Assembly: GCF_051020955.1 (NCBI RefSeq)
Contig: NW_027476507.1
Location: 1 to 64,000, forward strand
Direction of reading: 5' to 3'
Source: Megalopta genalis
Lineage: Eukaryota; Arthropoda; Insecta; Hymenoptera; Halictidae
DNA length: 64,000 nucleotides
This document shows, in pieces, positions 13,584 to 25,288 of the stretch. Within the stretch, counting starts at the first letter, position 1. Each line of letters begins with the position of its first letter. The notes beneath the pieces are model-generated. The model was not told the origin of the DNA. It saw nothing but the letters and a program-made list of their open reading frames with translations, and made no database searches. The position numbers were made by a program, and so were the translations under genes.

Positions 13584-14423
13584 TAAGCTACAACTGCATG
13601 CGAAACGAACGAGTTAGCTTCAAATCCATGCGATTCACATGATTTAGCTTCAAACCAATGCGATGTAGAAGGTTTAGCTTCAAATCCATGCGATACACAA
13701 GATTTAGCTTCACATCAATGCGATGTAGTAGGTTCAGCTTCAAATCCATGCGACACATATGTTTTAGATTCAAATACTTGCGATATAAGTGATATAGATT
13801 TAAATACTGTAGGAACAAACGAGGTAGCTTCAAATCCATGCGAGACACATGATTTAGCTTCAAATCAATTCGATGTAGAAGGTTTAGCATCAAATCCATA
13901 CGAAACACATGATTTAGCTTCAAATCAATTCGAAGGACAAGGCTTAGATTCAAATCCATGCGAAACAAATGATTTAGCTTCAAATGAATGCGAAGTAGAA
14001 GGCTTAGCTTAAAATCCATGCAAAACAAATGGTTTAGCTACAAATACTTGTGATATACATTATTAAGCTACAACTGCATGCGAAACGAACGACTTAGCTT
14101 CAAATCCATGCGATACACAAGATTTAGCTTCAAATCAATGCGATGTAGTAGGTTCAGCTTCAAATCCATGCGACACATATGTTTTAGCTTCAAATACTTG
14201 CGATATATGTGATATAGCATTAAATATTGTAGAAACAAACGAGGTAGCTTCAATTCAATACGAGACACATGGTTTAGCTTCAAATCAATTCGAAGGACAA
14301 GGCTTAGATTCAAATTGATGCGAAACAAATGATTTAGCTTCAAATGAATGCGAAGTAGAAGGCTTAGCTTCAAATCCATGCAAAACAAATGGTTTAGCTA
14401 CAAATACTTGTGATATACATTAT
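13584..14423. repeat. Units A-C
   Basis: A is 13584-14063 and C is 14064-14423. The A is the 'cttcacatc / ttagattc' subtype with a private 'gcttaaaatcc' near 14,008. The C carries 'gcattaaatattgtagaaac' and 'caattcaatacg', private changes next to markers shared with the C units at 14784 and 18474. Confidence 0.88.
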
Positions 14424-17400
14424 TAAGCTACAACTGCATGCGAAACGAACGAGTTAGCTTCAAATCCATGCGATACACAAGATTTAGCTTCAAATCAATG
14501 CGATGTAGTAGGTTCAGCTTCAAATCCATGCGACACATATGTTTTAGCTTCAAATACTTGCGATATATGTGATATAGCTTTAAATACTGTAGGAACAAAC
14601 GAGGTAGCTTCAATTCCATACGAGACACATGGTTTAGCTTCAAATCAATTCGAAGGACAAGGCTTAGATTCAAATTGATGCGAAACAAATGATTTAGCTT
14701 CAAATGAATGCGAAGTAGAAGGCTTAGCTTCAAATCCATGCAAAACAAATGGTTTAGCTACAAATACTTGTGATATACATTATTAAGCTACAACTGCATG
14801 CGAAACGAACGACTTAGCTTCAAATCCATGCGATACACAAGATTTAGCTTCAAATCAATGCGATGTAGTAGGTTCAGCTTCAAATCCATGCGACACATAT
14901 GTTTTAGCTTCAAATACTTGCGATATATGTGATATAGCATTAAATATTGTAGGAACAAACGAGGTAGCTTCAATTCCATACGAGACACATGGTTTAGCTT
15001 CAAATCAATTCGAAGGACAAGGCTTAGATTCAAATTGATGCGAAACAAATGATTTAGCTTCAAATGAATGCGAAGTAGGAGGCTTAGCTTCAAATCCATG
15101 CAAAACAAATGGTTTAGCTACAAATACTTGTGATATACATTATTAAGCTACAACTGCATGCGAAACGAACGAGTTAGCTTCAAATCCATGCGAAACACAT
15201 GATTTAGCTGCAAACCAATGCGATGTAGAAGGTTTAGCTTCAAATCCATGCGATACACAAGTTTTAGCTTCAAATCAATGCGATGTAGTAGGTTCAGCTT
15301 CAAATCCATGCGACACATATGTTTTAGCTTCAAATACTTGCGATATAAGTGATATAGTTTTAAATACTGTAAGAACAAACGAGGTAGCTTCAATTCCATG
15401 CGAGACACATGATTTAGCTTCAAATTAATTCGATGTAGAAGGTTTGGCTTCAAATCCATACGAAACACATGATTTAGCTTCAAATCAATTCGAAGGACAA
15501 GGCTTAGATTCAAATCCATGCGAAACAAATGATTTAGCTTCAAATGAATGCGAAGTAGAAGGCTTAGCTTCAAATCCATGCAAAACAAATGGTTTAGCTA
15601 CAAATACTTGTGATATATATTATTAAGCTACAACTGCATGCGAAACGAACAAGTTAGCTTCAAATCCATGCGAAACACATGATTTAGCTGAAAATCAATG
15701 TGATGTAGAAGGCTTAGCTTCAAATCCATGCGAAACAAATGATTTAGCTTCAAATGAATGCGAAGTAGAAGGCTTAGCTTCAAATCCATGCAAAACAAAT
15801 GGTTTAGCTACAAATACTTGTGATATATATCATTTAGCTACAACTGCATGTGAAACGAACGAGTTAGCTTCAAATCCATGCGATTCACATGATTTAGCTT
15901 CAAACCAATGCGATGTAGAAGGTTTAGCTTCAAATCCATGCGATACACAAGATTTAGCTTCAAATCAATGCGATCTAGTAGGTTCAGCTTCAAATCCATG
16001 CGACACATATGTTTTAGCTTCAAATACTTGCGATATAAGTGATATAGCTTTAAATACTGTAGGAACAAACGAGGTAGCTTCAATTCCATGCGAGACACAT
16101 GATTTAGCTTCAAATCAATTCGATGTAGAAGGTTTAGCTTCAAATCCATACGAAACACATGATTTAGCTTCAAATTAATTCGAAGGACAAGGCTTAGATT
16201 CAAATCCATGCGAAACAAATGATTTAGCTTCAAATGAATGCGAAGTAGAAGGCTTAGCTTCAAATCCATGCAAAACAAATGGATTAGCTACAAATACTTG
16301 TGATATATATCATTTAGCTACAACTGCATACGAAACGAACGAGTTAGCTTCAAATCCATGCGATTCACATGATTTAGCTGCAAATCAATGTGATGTAGAA
16401 GGTTTAGCTTCAAATCCATGCGATACACAAGATTTAGCTTCAAATCAATGCGATGTAGTAGGTTCAGCTTCAAATCCATGCGTCACATATGTTTTAGCTT
16501 CAAATACTTGCGATATAAGTGATATAGCTTTAAATACTGTAAGAACAAACGAGGTAGCTTCAATTCCATGCGAGACACATGATTTAGCTTCAAATTAATT
16601 CGATGTAGAAGGTTTGGCTTCAAATCCATACGAAACGCATGATTTAGCTTCAAATCAATTCGAAGGACAAGGCTTAGATTCAAATCCATGCGAAACAAAT
16701 GATTTAGCTTCAAATGAATGCGAAGTAGAAGGCTTAGCTTCAAATCCATGCAAAACAAATGGTTTAGCTACAAATACTTTTGATATATATTATTAAGCTA
16801 CAACTGCATGCGAAACGAACAAGTTAGCTTCAAATCCATGCGAAACACATGATTTAGCTGCAAATCAATGTGATGTAGAAGGCTTAGCTTCAAATCCATG
16901 CGAAACAAATGATTTAGCTTCAAATGAATGCGAAGTAGAAGGCTTAGCTTCAAATCCATGCAAAACAAATGGTTTAGCTACAAATACTTGTGATATATAT
17001 CATTTAGCTACAACTGCATGTGAAACGAACGAGTTAGCTTCAAATCCATGCGAAACACATGATTTAGCTGCAAACCAATGCGATGTAGAAGGTTTAGCTT
17101 CAAATCCATGCGATACACAAGATTTAGCTTCAAATCAATGCGATGTAGTAGGTTCAGCTTCAAATCCATGCGACACATATGTTTTAGCTTCAAATACTTG
17201 CGATATAAGTGATATAGCTTTAAATACTGTAAGAACAAACGAGGTAGCTTCAATTCCATGCGAGACACATGATTTAGCTTCAAATTAATTCGATGTAGAA
17301 GGTTTGGCTTCAAATCCATGCGAAACAAATGATTTAGCTTCAAATGAATGCGATGTAGAAGGCTTAGCTTCAAATCCACGCAAAACAAATGGTTTAGCTA

Positions 17401-18113
17401 CAAATACTTGTGATATACATTATTAAGCTACAACTGCATGCGAAACGAACGAGTTAGCTTCAAATCCATGCGATTCACATGATTTAGCTCCAAACCAATG
17501 CGATGTAGAAGGTTTAGCTTCAAATGCATGCGATACACAAGATTTAGCTTCACATCAATGCGATGTAGTAGGTTCAGCTTCAAATCCATGCGACACATAT
17601 GTTTTAGATTCAAATACTTGCGATATAAGTGATATAGATTTAAATACTGTAGGAACAAACGAGGTAGCTTCAAATCCATGCGAGACACATGATTTAGCTT
17701 CAAATCAATTCGATGTAGAAGGTTTAGCATCAAATCCATACGAAACACATGATTTAGCTTCAAATCGATTCGGAGGACAAGGCTTAGATTCAAATCCATG
17801 CGAAACAAATGATTTAGCTTCAAATGAATGCGAAGTAGAAGGCTTAGCTTCAAATCCATGCAAAACAAATCGTTTAGCTACAAATACTTGTGATATACAT
17901 TATTAAGCTACAACTGCATGCGAAACGAACGAGTTAGCTTCAAATCCATGCGAAACACATGATTTAGCTGCAAATCAATGTGATGTAGAAGGCTTAGCTT
18001 CAAATCCATGCGAAACAAATGATTTAGCTTCAAATGAATGCGAAGTAGAAGGCTTAGCTTCAAATCCATGCAAAACAAATGGTTTAGCTACAAATACTTG
18101 TGATATACATTAT
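14424..18113. repeat. Complete 3,690-bp third-order block, copy 1
   Basis: Ten units (123 monomers) in order: C 14424, C 14784, A 15144, B 15624, A 15834, A 16314, B 16794, a 420-bp D-like unit 17004, A 17424 and B 17904. Markers include 'acaagttttagc' in the first A, 'gcgatctagtagg' in the second, 'gcatacgaaacg' and 'cgaaacgcatg' in the third, and 'gctccaaacc' in the last. All recur at 34078-37767 at offset 19,654. The 17004 unit is an A lacking the YETHD and FEGQG monomers. Private changes include 'aaatgcatgcg' near 17,525. Confidence 0.92.
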
Positions 18114-19313
18114 TAAGCTACAACTGCATGCGAAACGAACGACTTAGCTTCAAATCCATGCGATACACAAGATTTAGCTTCAAATCAATGCGATGTAGTA
18201 GGTTCAGCTTCAAATCCATGCGACACATATGTTTTAGCTTCAAATACTTGCGATATATGTGATATAGCTTTAAATACTGTAGGAACAAACGAGGTAGCTT
18301 CAATTCCATACGAGACACATGGTTTAGCTTCAAATCAATTCGAAGGACAAGGCTTAGATTCAAATTGATGCGAAACAAATGATTTAGCTTCAAATGAATG
18401 CGAAGTAGAAGGCTTAGCTTCAAATCCATGCAAAACAAATGGTTTAGCTACAAATACTTGTGATATACATTATTAAGCTACAACTGCATGCGAAACGAAC
18501 GACTTAGCTTCAAATCCATGCGATACACAAGATTTAGCTTCAAATCAATGCGATGTAGTAGGTTCAGCTTCAAATCCATGCGACACATATGTTTTAGCTT
18601 CAAATACTTGCGATATATGTGATATAGCATTAAATATTGTAGGAACAAACGAGGTAGCTTCAATTCCATACGAGACACATGGTTTAGCTTCAAATCAATT
18701 CGAAGGACAAGGCTTAGATTCAAATTGATGCGAAACAAATGATTTAGCTTCAAATGAATGCGAAGTAGAAGGCTTAGCTTCAAATCCATGCAAAACAAAT
18801 GGTTTAGCTACAAATACTTGTGATATACATTATTAAGCTACAACTGCATGCGAAACGAACGAGTTAGCTTCAAATCCATGCGAAACACATGATTTAGCTG
18901 CAAACCAATGCGATGTAGAAGGTTTAGCTTCAAATCCATGCGATACACAAGTTTTAGCTTCAAATCAATGCGATGTAGTAGGTTCAGCTTCAAATCCATG
19001 CGACACATATGTTTTAGCTTCAAATACTTGCGATATAAGTGATATAGTTTTAAATACTGTAAGAACAAACGAGGTAGCTTCAATTCCATGCGAGACACAT
19101 GATTTAGCTTCAAATTAATTCGATGTAGAAGGTTTGGCTTCAAATCCATACGAAACACATGATTTAGCTTCAAATCAATTCGAAGGACAAGGCTTAGATT
19201 CAAATCCATGCGAAACAAATGATTTAGCTTCAAATGAATGCGAAGTAGAAGGCTTAGCTTCAAATCCATGCAAAACAAATGGTTTAGCTACAAATACTTG
19301 TGATATATATTAT
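18114..19313. repeat. Partial second copy of the 3,690-bp block (C-C-A)
   Basis: C 18114, C 18474 and A 18834 repeat 14424-15623 at an offset of exactly 3,690, sharing 'gcattaaatattgtagg', 'acaagttttagc' and 'gatatagttttaaatac'. The copy continues for part of a B and then breaks off in the following hybrid unit. Confidence 0.9.
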
Positions 19314-19643
19314 TAAGCTACAACTGCATGCGAAACGAACAAGTTAGCTTCAAATCCATGCGAAACACATGATTTAGCTGCAAATCAATGTGATGTAGAA
19401 GGCTTAGCTTCAAATCCATGCGAAACAAATGATTTAGCTTCAAATGAATGCGAAGTAGAAGGCTTAGCTTCAAATCCATACGAAACACATGATTTAGCTT
19501 CAAATCAATTCGAAGGACATGGCTTAGATTCAAATCCATGCGAAACAAATGATTTAGCTTCAAATGAATGCGATGTAGAAGGCTTAGCTTCAAATCCACG
19601 CAAAACAAATGGTTTAGCTACAAATACTTGTGATATACATTAT
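19314..19643. repeat. 330-bp hybrid unit (B front, A back)
   Basis: There are eleven monomers: the first five are those of a B unit starting 'gaacaagtt'; the rest (YETHD, 'gaaggacatgg', ETND, 'gcgatgtagaaggc', 'ccacgcaaaac', DIHY) are the 3' end of the A subtype at 11394. The change occurs within the repeat register, and the intervening units are missing. It marks the point where the 3,690-bp block was interrupted. Confidence 0.85.
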
Positions 19644-20397
19644 TAAGCTACAACTGCATGCGAAACGAACGAGTTAGCTTCAAATCCATGCGATTCACAT
19701 GATTTAGCTTCAAACCAATGCGATGTAGAAGGTTTAGCTTCAAATCCATGCGATACACAAGATTTAGCTTCAAATCAATGCGATGTAGTAGGTTCAGCTT
19801 CAAATCCATGCGACAAATATGTTTTAGCTTCAAATACTTGCGATATATGTGATATAGCTTTAAATACTGTAGGAACAAACAAGGTAGCTTCAATTCCATA
19901 CGAGACACATGGTTTAGCTTCAAATCAATTCGAAGGACAAGGCTTAGATTCAAATTGATGCGAAACAAATGATTTAGCTTCAAATGAATGCGAAGTAGAA
20001 GGCTTAGTTTCAAATCCATGCAAAACAAATGGTTTAGCTACAAATACTTGTGATATACATTATTAAGCTACAACTGCATGCGAAACGAACGACTTAGCTT
20101 CAAATCCATGCGATACACAAGATTTAGCTTCAAATCAATGCGATGTAGTAGGTTCAGCTTCAAATCCATGCGACACATATGTTTTAGCTTCAAATACTTG
20201 CGATATATGTGATATAGCATTAAATATTGTAGGAACAAACGAGGTAGCTTCAATTCCATACGAGACACATGGTTTAGCTTCAAATCAATTCGAAGGACAA
20301 GGCTTAGATTCAAATTGATGCGAAACAAATGATTTAGCTTCAAATGAATGCGAAGTAGAAGGCTTAGCTTCAAATCCATGCAAAACAAATGGTTTAG
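19644..20397. repeat. D unit plus C unit truncated at its 3' end
   Basis: D 19644-20063 carries the marker 'gcgacaaatatg', shared with the D units at 39658 and 51089. C 20064 onward carries 'gcattaaatattgtagg' and 'aaattgatgc'. Its last monomer is cut by a 26-bp deletion just after 20,410. The corresponding intact C is at 51509-51868. Confidence 0.88.
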
Positions 20398-22257
20398 CTA
20401 CAAATACTTGCATGCGAAACGAACGAGTTAGCTTCAAATCCATGCGAAACACATGATTTAGCTGCAAACCAATGCGATGTAGAAGGTTTAGCTTCAAATC
20501 CATGCGATACACAAGTTTTAGCTTCAAATCAATGCGATGTAGTAGGTTCAGCTTCAAATCCATGCGACACATATGTTTTAGCTTCAAATACTTGCGATAT
20601 AAGTGATATAGCTTTAAATACTGTAAGAACAAACGAGGTAGCTTCAATTCCATGCGAGACACATGATTTAGCTTCAAATTAATTCGATGTAGAAGATTTG
20701 GCTTCAAATCCATACGAAACACATGATTTAGCTTCAAATCAATTCGAAGGACAAGGCTTAGATTCAAATCCATGCGAAACAAATGATTTAGCTTCAAATG
20801 AATGCGAAGTAGAAGGCTTAGCTTCAAATCCATGCAAAACAAATGGTTTAGCTACAAATACTTGTGATATATATTATTAAGCTACAACTGCATGCGAAAC
20901 GAACAAGTTAGCTTCAAATCCATGCGAAACACATGATTTAGCTGCAAATCAATGTGATGTAGAAGGCTTAGCTTCAAATCCATGCGAAACAAATGATTTA
21001 GCTTCAAATGAATGCGAAGTAGAGGGCTTAGCTTCAAATCCATGCAAAACAAATGGTTTAGCTACAAATACTTGTAATATATATCATTTAGCTACAACTG
21101 CATGCGAAACGAACGAGTTAGCTTCAAATCCATGCGGTTCACATGATTTAGCTTCAAACCAATGCGATGTAGAAGGTTTAGCTTCAAATCCATGCGATAC
21201 ACAAGATTTAGCTTCAAATCAATGCGATGTAGTAGGTTCAGCTTCAAAACCATGCGACACATATGTTTTAGCTTCAAATACTTGCGATATAAGTGATATA
21301 GATTTAAATACTGTAGGAACAAACGAGGTAGCTTCAAATCCATGCGGGACACATGATTTAGCTTCAAATCAATTCGATGTAGAAGGTTTAGCATCAAATC
21401 CATACGAAACACATGATTTAGCTTCAAATCAATTCGAAGGACAAGGCTTAGATTCAAATCCATGCGAAACAAATGATTTAGCTTCAAATGAATGCGATGT
21501 AGAAGGCTTAGCTTCAAATCCACGCAAAACAAATGGTTTAGCTACAAATACTTGTGATATACATTATTAAGCTACAACTGCATGCGAAACGATCGAGTTA
21601 GCTTCAAATCCATGCGATTCACATGATTTAGCTCCAAACCAATGCGATGTAGAAGGTTTAGCTTCAAATCCATGCGATACACAAGATTTAGCTTCACATC
21701 AATGCGATGTAGTAGGTTCAGCTTCAAATCCATGCGACACATATGTTTTAGATTCAAATACTTGCGATATAAGTGATATAGATTTAAATACTGTAGGAAC
21801 AAACGAGGTAGCTTCAAATCCATGCGAGACACATGATTTAGCTTCAAATCAATTCGATGTAGAAGGTTTAGCATCAAATCCATACGAAACACATGATTTA
21901 GCTTCAAATCAATTCGAAGGACAAGGCTTAGATTCAAATCCATGCGAAACAAATGATTTAGCTTCAAATGAATGCGAAGTAGAAGCCTTAGCTTCAAATC
22001 CATGCAAAACAAATCGTTTAGCTACAAATACTTGTGATATATATTATTAAGCTACAACTGCATGCGAAACGAACAAGTTAGCTTCAAATCCATGCGAAAC
22101 ACATGATTTAGCTGCAAATCAATGTGATGTAGAAGCCTTAGCTTCAAATCCATGCGAAACAAATGATTTAGCTTCAAATGAATGCGAAGTAGAAGGCTTA
22201 GCTTCAAATCCATGCAAAACAAATGGTTTAGCTACAAATACTTGTGATATACATTAT
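20398..22257. repeat. Units A-B-A-A-B
   Basis: Units are A 20398-20877 (start trimmed by the deletion), B 20878-21087, A 21088-21567, A 21568-22047 and B 22048-22257. Rare markers 'gaagatttgg', 'acttgtaatatatatc', 'catgcggttcac', 'cttcaaaaccatg' and 'catgcgggacac' are all shared with 51869-52950 at offset 31,471. The second A has a private 'gatcgagtt', and the last B has 'gaagcctta'. Confidence 0.9.
20401..20420. other. 26-bp deletion junction between unit end and next unit start
   Basis: The sequence runs 'aaatacttg' directly into 'catgcgaaacg'. Elsewhere 26 further bases (tgatatacat... to ...caactg) separate these. The intact arrangement is at 51,850-51,880. Both sides of the junction end in TG, a two-base microhomology. 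This is the only indel larger than one base that is not a multiple of 30. It removes the unit-start monomer's 'gctacaac' and so lets a - frame run through the junction in a shifted frame. Confidence 0.9.
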
Positions 22258-23427
22258 TAAGCTACAACTGCATGCGAAACGAACGAGTTAGCTTCGAATC
22301 CATGCGATTCACATGATTTAGCTTCAAACCAATGCGATGTAGAAGGTTTAGCTTCAAATCCATGCGATACACAAGATTTAGCTTCAAATCAATGCGATGT
22401 AGTAGGTTCAGCTTCAAATCCATGCGACACATATGTTTTAGCTTCAAATACTTGCGATATATGTGATATAGCTTTAAATACTGTAGGAACAAACGAGGTA
22501 GCTTCAATTCCATGCGAGACACATGGTTTAGCTTCAAATCAATTCGAAGGACAAGGCTTAGCTTCAAATCCATGCGAAACAAATGATTTAGCTTCAAATG
22601 AATGCGAAGTAGAAGGCTTAGCTTCAAATCCATGCAAAACAAATGGTTTAGCTACAAATACTTGTGATATATATCATTTAGCTACAACAGCATGCGAAAC
22701 GAACGAGTTAGCTTCAAATCCATGCGATTCACATGATTTAGCTTGAAACCAATGCGATGTAGAAGGTTTAGCTTCAAATCCATGCGATACACAAGATTTA
22801 GCTTCAAATCAATGCGATGTAGTAGGTTCAGCTTCAAATCCATGCGACACATATGTTTTAGCTTCAAATACTTGCGATATAAGTGATATAGCTTTAAATA
22901 CTGTAGGAACAAACGAGGTAGCTTCAATTCCATGCGAGACACCTGATTTAGCTTCAAATTAATTCGATGTAGAAGGTTTATCTTCAAATCCATACGAAAC
23001 ACATGATTTAGCTTCAAATCAATTCGAAGAACAAGGCTTAGATTCAAATCCATGCGAAACAAATGATTTAGCTTCAAATGAATGCGAAGTAGAAGGCTTA
23101 GCTTCAAATCCATGCAAAACAAATGGTTTAGCTACAAATACTTGTGATATACATTATTAATCAACAACTGCATGCGAAACACATGATTTCGCTGCAAATC
23201 AATGTGATGTAGAAGGCTTAGCTTCAAATCCATGCGAAACAAATGATTTAGCTTCAAATGAATGCGAAGTAGAGGGCTTAGCTTCAAATCCATGCAAAAC
23301 AAATGGTTTAGCTACAAATACTTGTGATATATATCATTTAGCTACAACAGCATGTGAAACGAACGAGTTAGCTTCAAATCCATGCAAAACAAATGGATTA
23401 GCTACAAATACTTGTGATATATATCAT
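22258..23427. repeat. Cassette D-A-Bs-E resembling the first 9 kb
   Basis: D 22258-22677 is like the D at 6924. A 22678-23157 has 'gcttgaaacc', 'gagacacctg' and 'tttatcttc' like the A at 2664. Bs 23158-23337 begins 'attaatcaac' and E 23338-23427 has 'acaacagc', like 1283-1552. Its nearest relatives are therefore scattered over different cassettes at the left end of the window: a mosaic, not a simple copy. Confidence 0.87.
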
Positions 23428-25288
23428 TTAGCTACAACTGCATGTGAAACGAACGAGTTAGCTTCAAATCGATGCGATTCACATGATTTAGCTTCAAACC
23501 AATGCGATGTAGAAGGTTTAGCTTTAAATCCATGCGATACACAAGATTTAGCTTCAAATCAATGCGATGTAGTAGGTTCAGCTTCAAATCCATGCGACAC
23601 ATATGTTTTAGCTTCAAATACTTGCGATATAAGTGATATAGCTTTAAATACTGTAGGAACAAACGAGGTAGCTTCAATTCCATGCGAGACACATGATTTA
23701 GCTTCAAATTAATTCTATGTAGAAGGTTTGGCTTCAAATCCATACGAAACACATGATTTAGCTTCAAATCAATTCGAAGGACAAGGCTTAGATTCAAATC
23801 CATGCGAAACAAATGATTTAGCATCAAATGAATGCGAAGTAGAAGGCTTAGCTTCAAATCCATGCAAAACAAATGGTTTAGCTACAAATACTTGTGATAT
23901 ACATTATTAAGCTACAACTGCATGCGAAACGAACGAGTTGGCTTCAAATCCATGCGAAACACATGATTTAGCTGCATATCAATGTGATGTAGAAGGCTTA
24001 GCTTCAAATCCATGCGAAACAAATGATTTAGCTTCAAATGAATGCGAAGTAGAAGGCTTAGCTTCAAATCCATGCAAAACAAATGGTTTAGCTACAAATA
24101 CTTGTGATATACATTATTAAGCTAGAACTGCATGCGAAACGAACGAGTTAGCTTCGAATCCATGCGATTCACATGATTTAGCTTCAAACCAATGCGATGT
24201 AGAAGGTTTAGCTTCAAATCCATGCGATACACAAGATTTAGCTTCAAATCAATGCGATGTAGTAGGTTCAGCTTCAAATCCATGCGACACATATGTTTTA
24301 GCTTCAAATGCTTGCGATATATGTGATATAGCTTTAAATACTGTAGGAACAAACGAGGTAGCTTCAATTCCATGCGAGACACATGGTTTAGCTTCAAATC
24401 AATTCGAAGGACAAGGCTTAGATTCAAATTGATGCGAAACAAATGATTTAGCTTCAAATGAATGCGAAGTAGAAGGCTTAGCTTCAAATCCATGCAAAAC
24501 AAATGGTTTAGCTACAAATACTTGTGATATACATTATTAAGCTACAACTGCATGCGAAACGAACGAGTTAGCTTCAAATCCATGCGATTCACATGATTTA
24601 GCTTCAAACCAATGCGATGTAGAAGGTTTAGCTTCAAATCCATGCGATACACAAGATTTAGCTTCAAATCAATGCGATGTAGTACGTTCAGCTTCAAATC
24701 CATTGCGACACATATGTTTTAGCTTCAAATACTTGCGATGTAAGTGATATAGCTTTAAATACTGTAGGAACAAACGAGGTAGCTTCAATTCCATGCGAGA
24801 CACCTGATTTAGCTTCAAATTAATTCGATGTAGAAGGTTTATCTTCAAATCCATACGAAACACATGATTTAGCTTCAAATCAATTCGAAGAACAAGGCTT
24901 AGATTCAAATCCATGCGAAACAAATGATTTAGCTTCAAATGAATGCGAAGTAGAAGGCTTAGCTTCAAATCCATGCAAAACAAATGGTTTAGCTACAAAT
25001 ACTTGTGATATACATTATTAAGCAACAACTGCATGCGAAACACATGATTTCGCTGCAAATCAATGTGATGTAGAAGGCTTAGCTTCAAATCCATGCGAAA
25101 CAAATGATTTAGCTTCAAATGAATGCGAAGTAGAGGCCTTAGCTTCAAATCCATGCAAAACAAATGGTTTAGCTACAAATACTTGTGATATATATCATTT
25201 AGCTACAACTGCATGTGAAACGAACGAGTTAGCTTCAAATCCATGCAAAACAAATGGATTAGCTACAAATACTTGTGATATATATCAT
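23428..25288. repeat. 1,861-bp cassette A-B-D-A-Bs-E
   Basis: Units are A 23428-23907 (private 'aaatcgatgcg'), B 23908-24117 ('gctgcatatc'), D 24118-24537 (private 'gctagaactg', 'aaatgcttgc'), A 24538-25018 (481 bp), Bs 25019-25198 ('gaggcctta') and E 25199-25288. The 481-bp A joins the left part of the 1973 A (with the T insertion) to the right part of the 2664 A (with 'gagacacctg'), as if 690 bp between them had been lost. Confidence 0.88.
24703..24704. other. 1-bp insertion shared with 2,138 and 40,603
   Basis: The same 'ccattgcgac' as at 2,138, here followed by 'acttgcgatgtaagtg', a second marker found otherwise only at 40,637. The repeat phase shifts by one base here. Confidence 0.9.
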
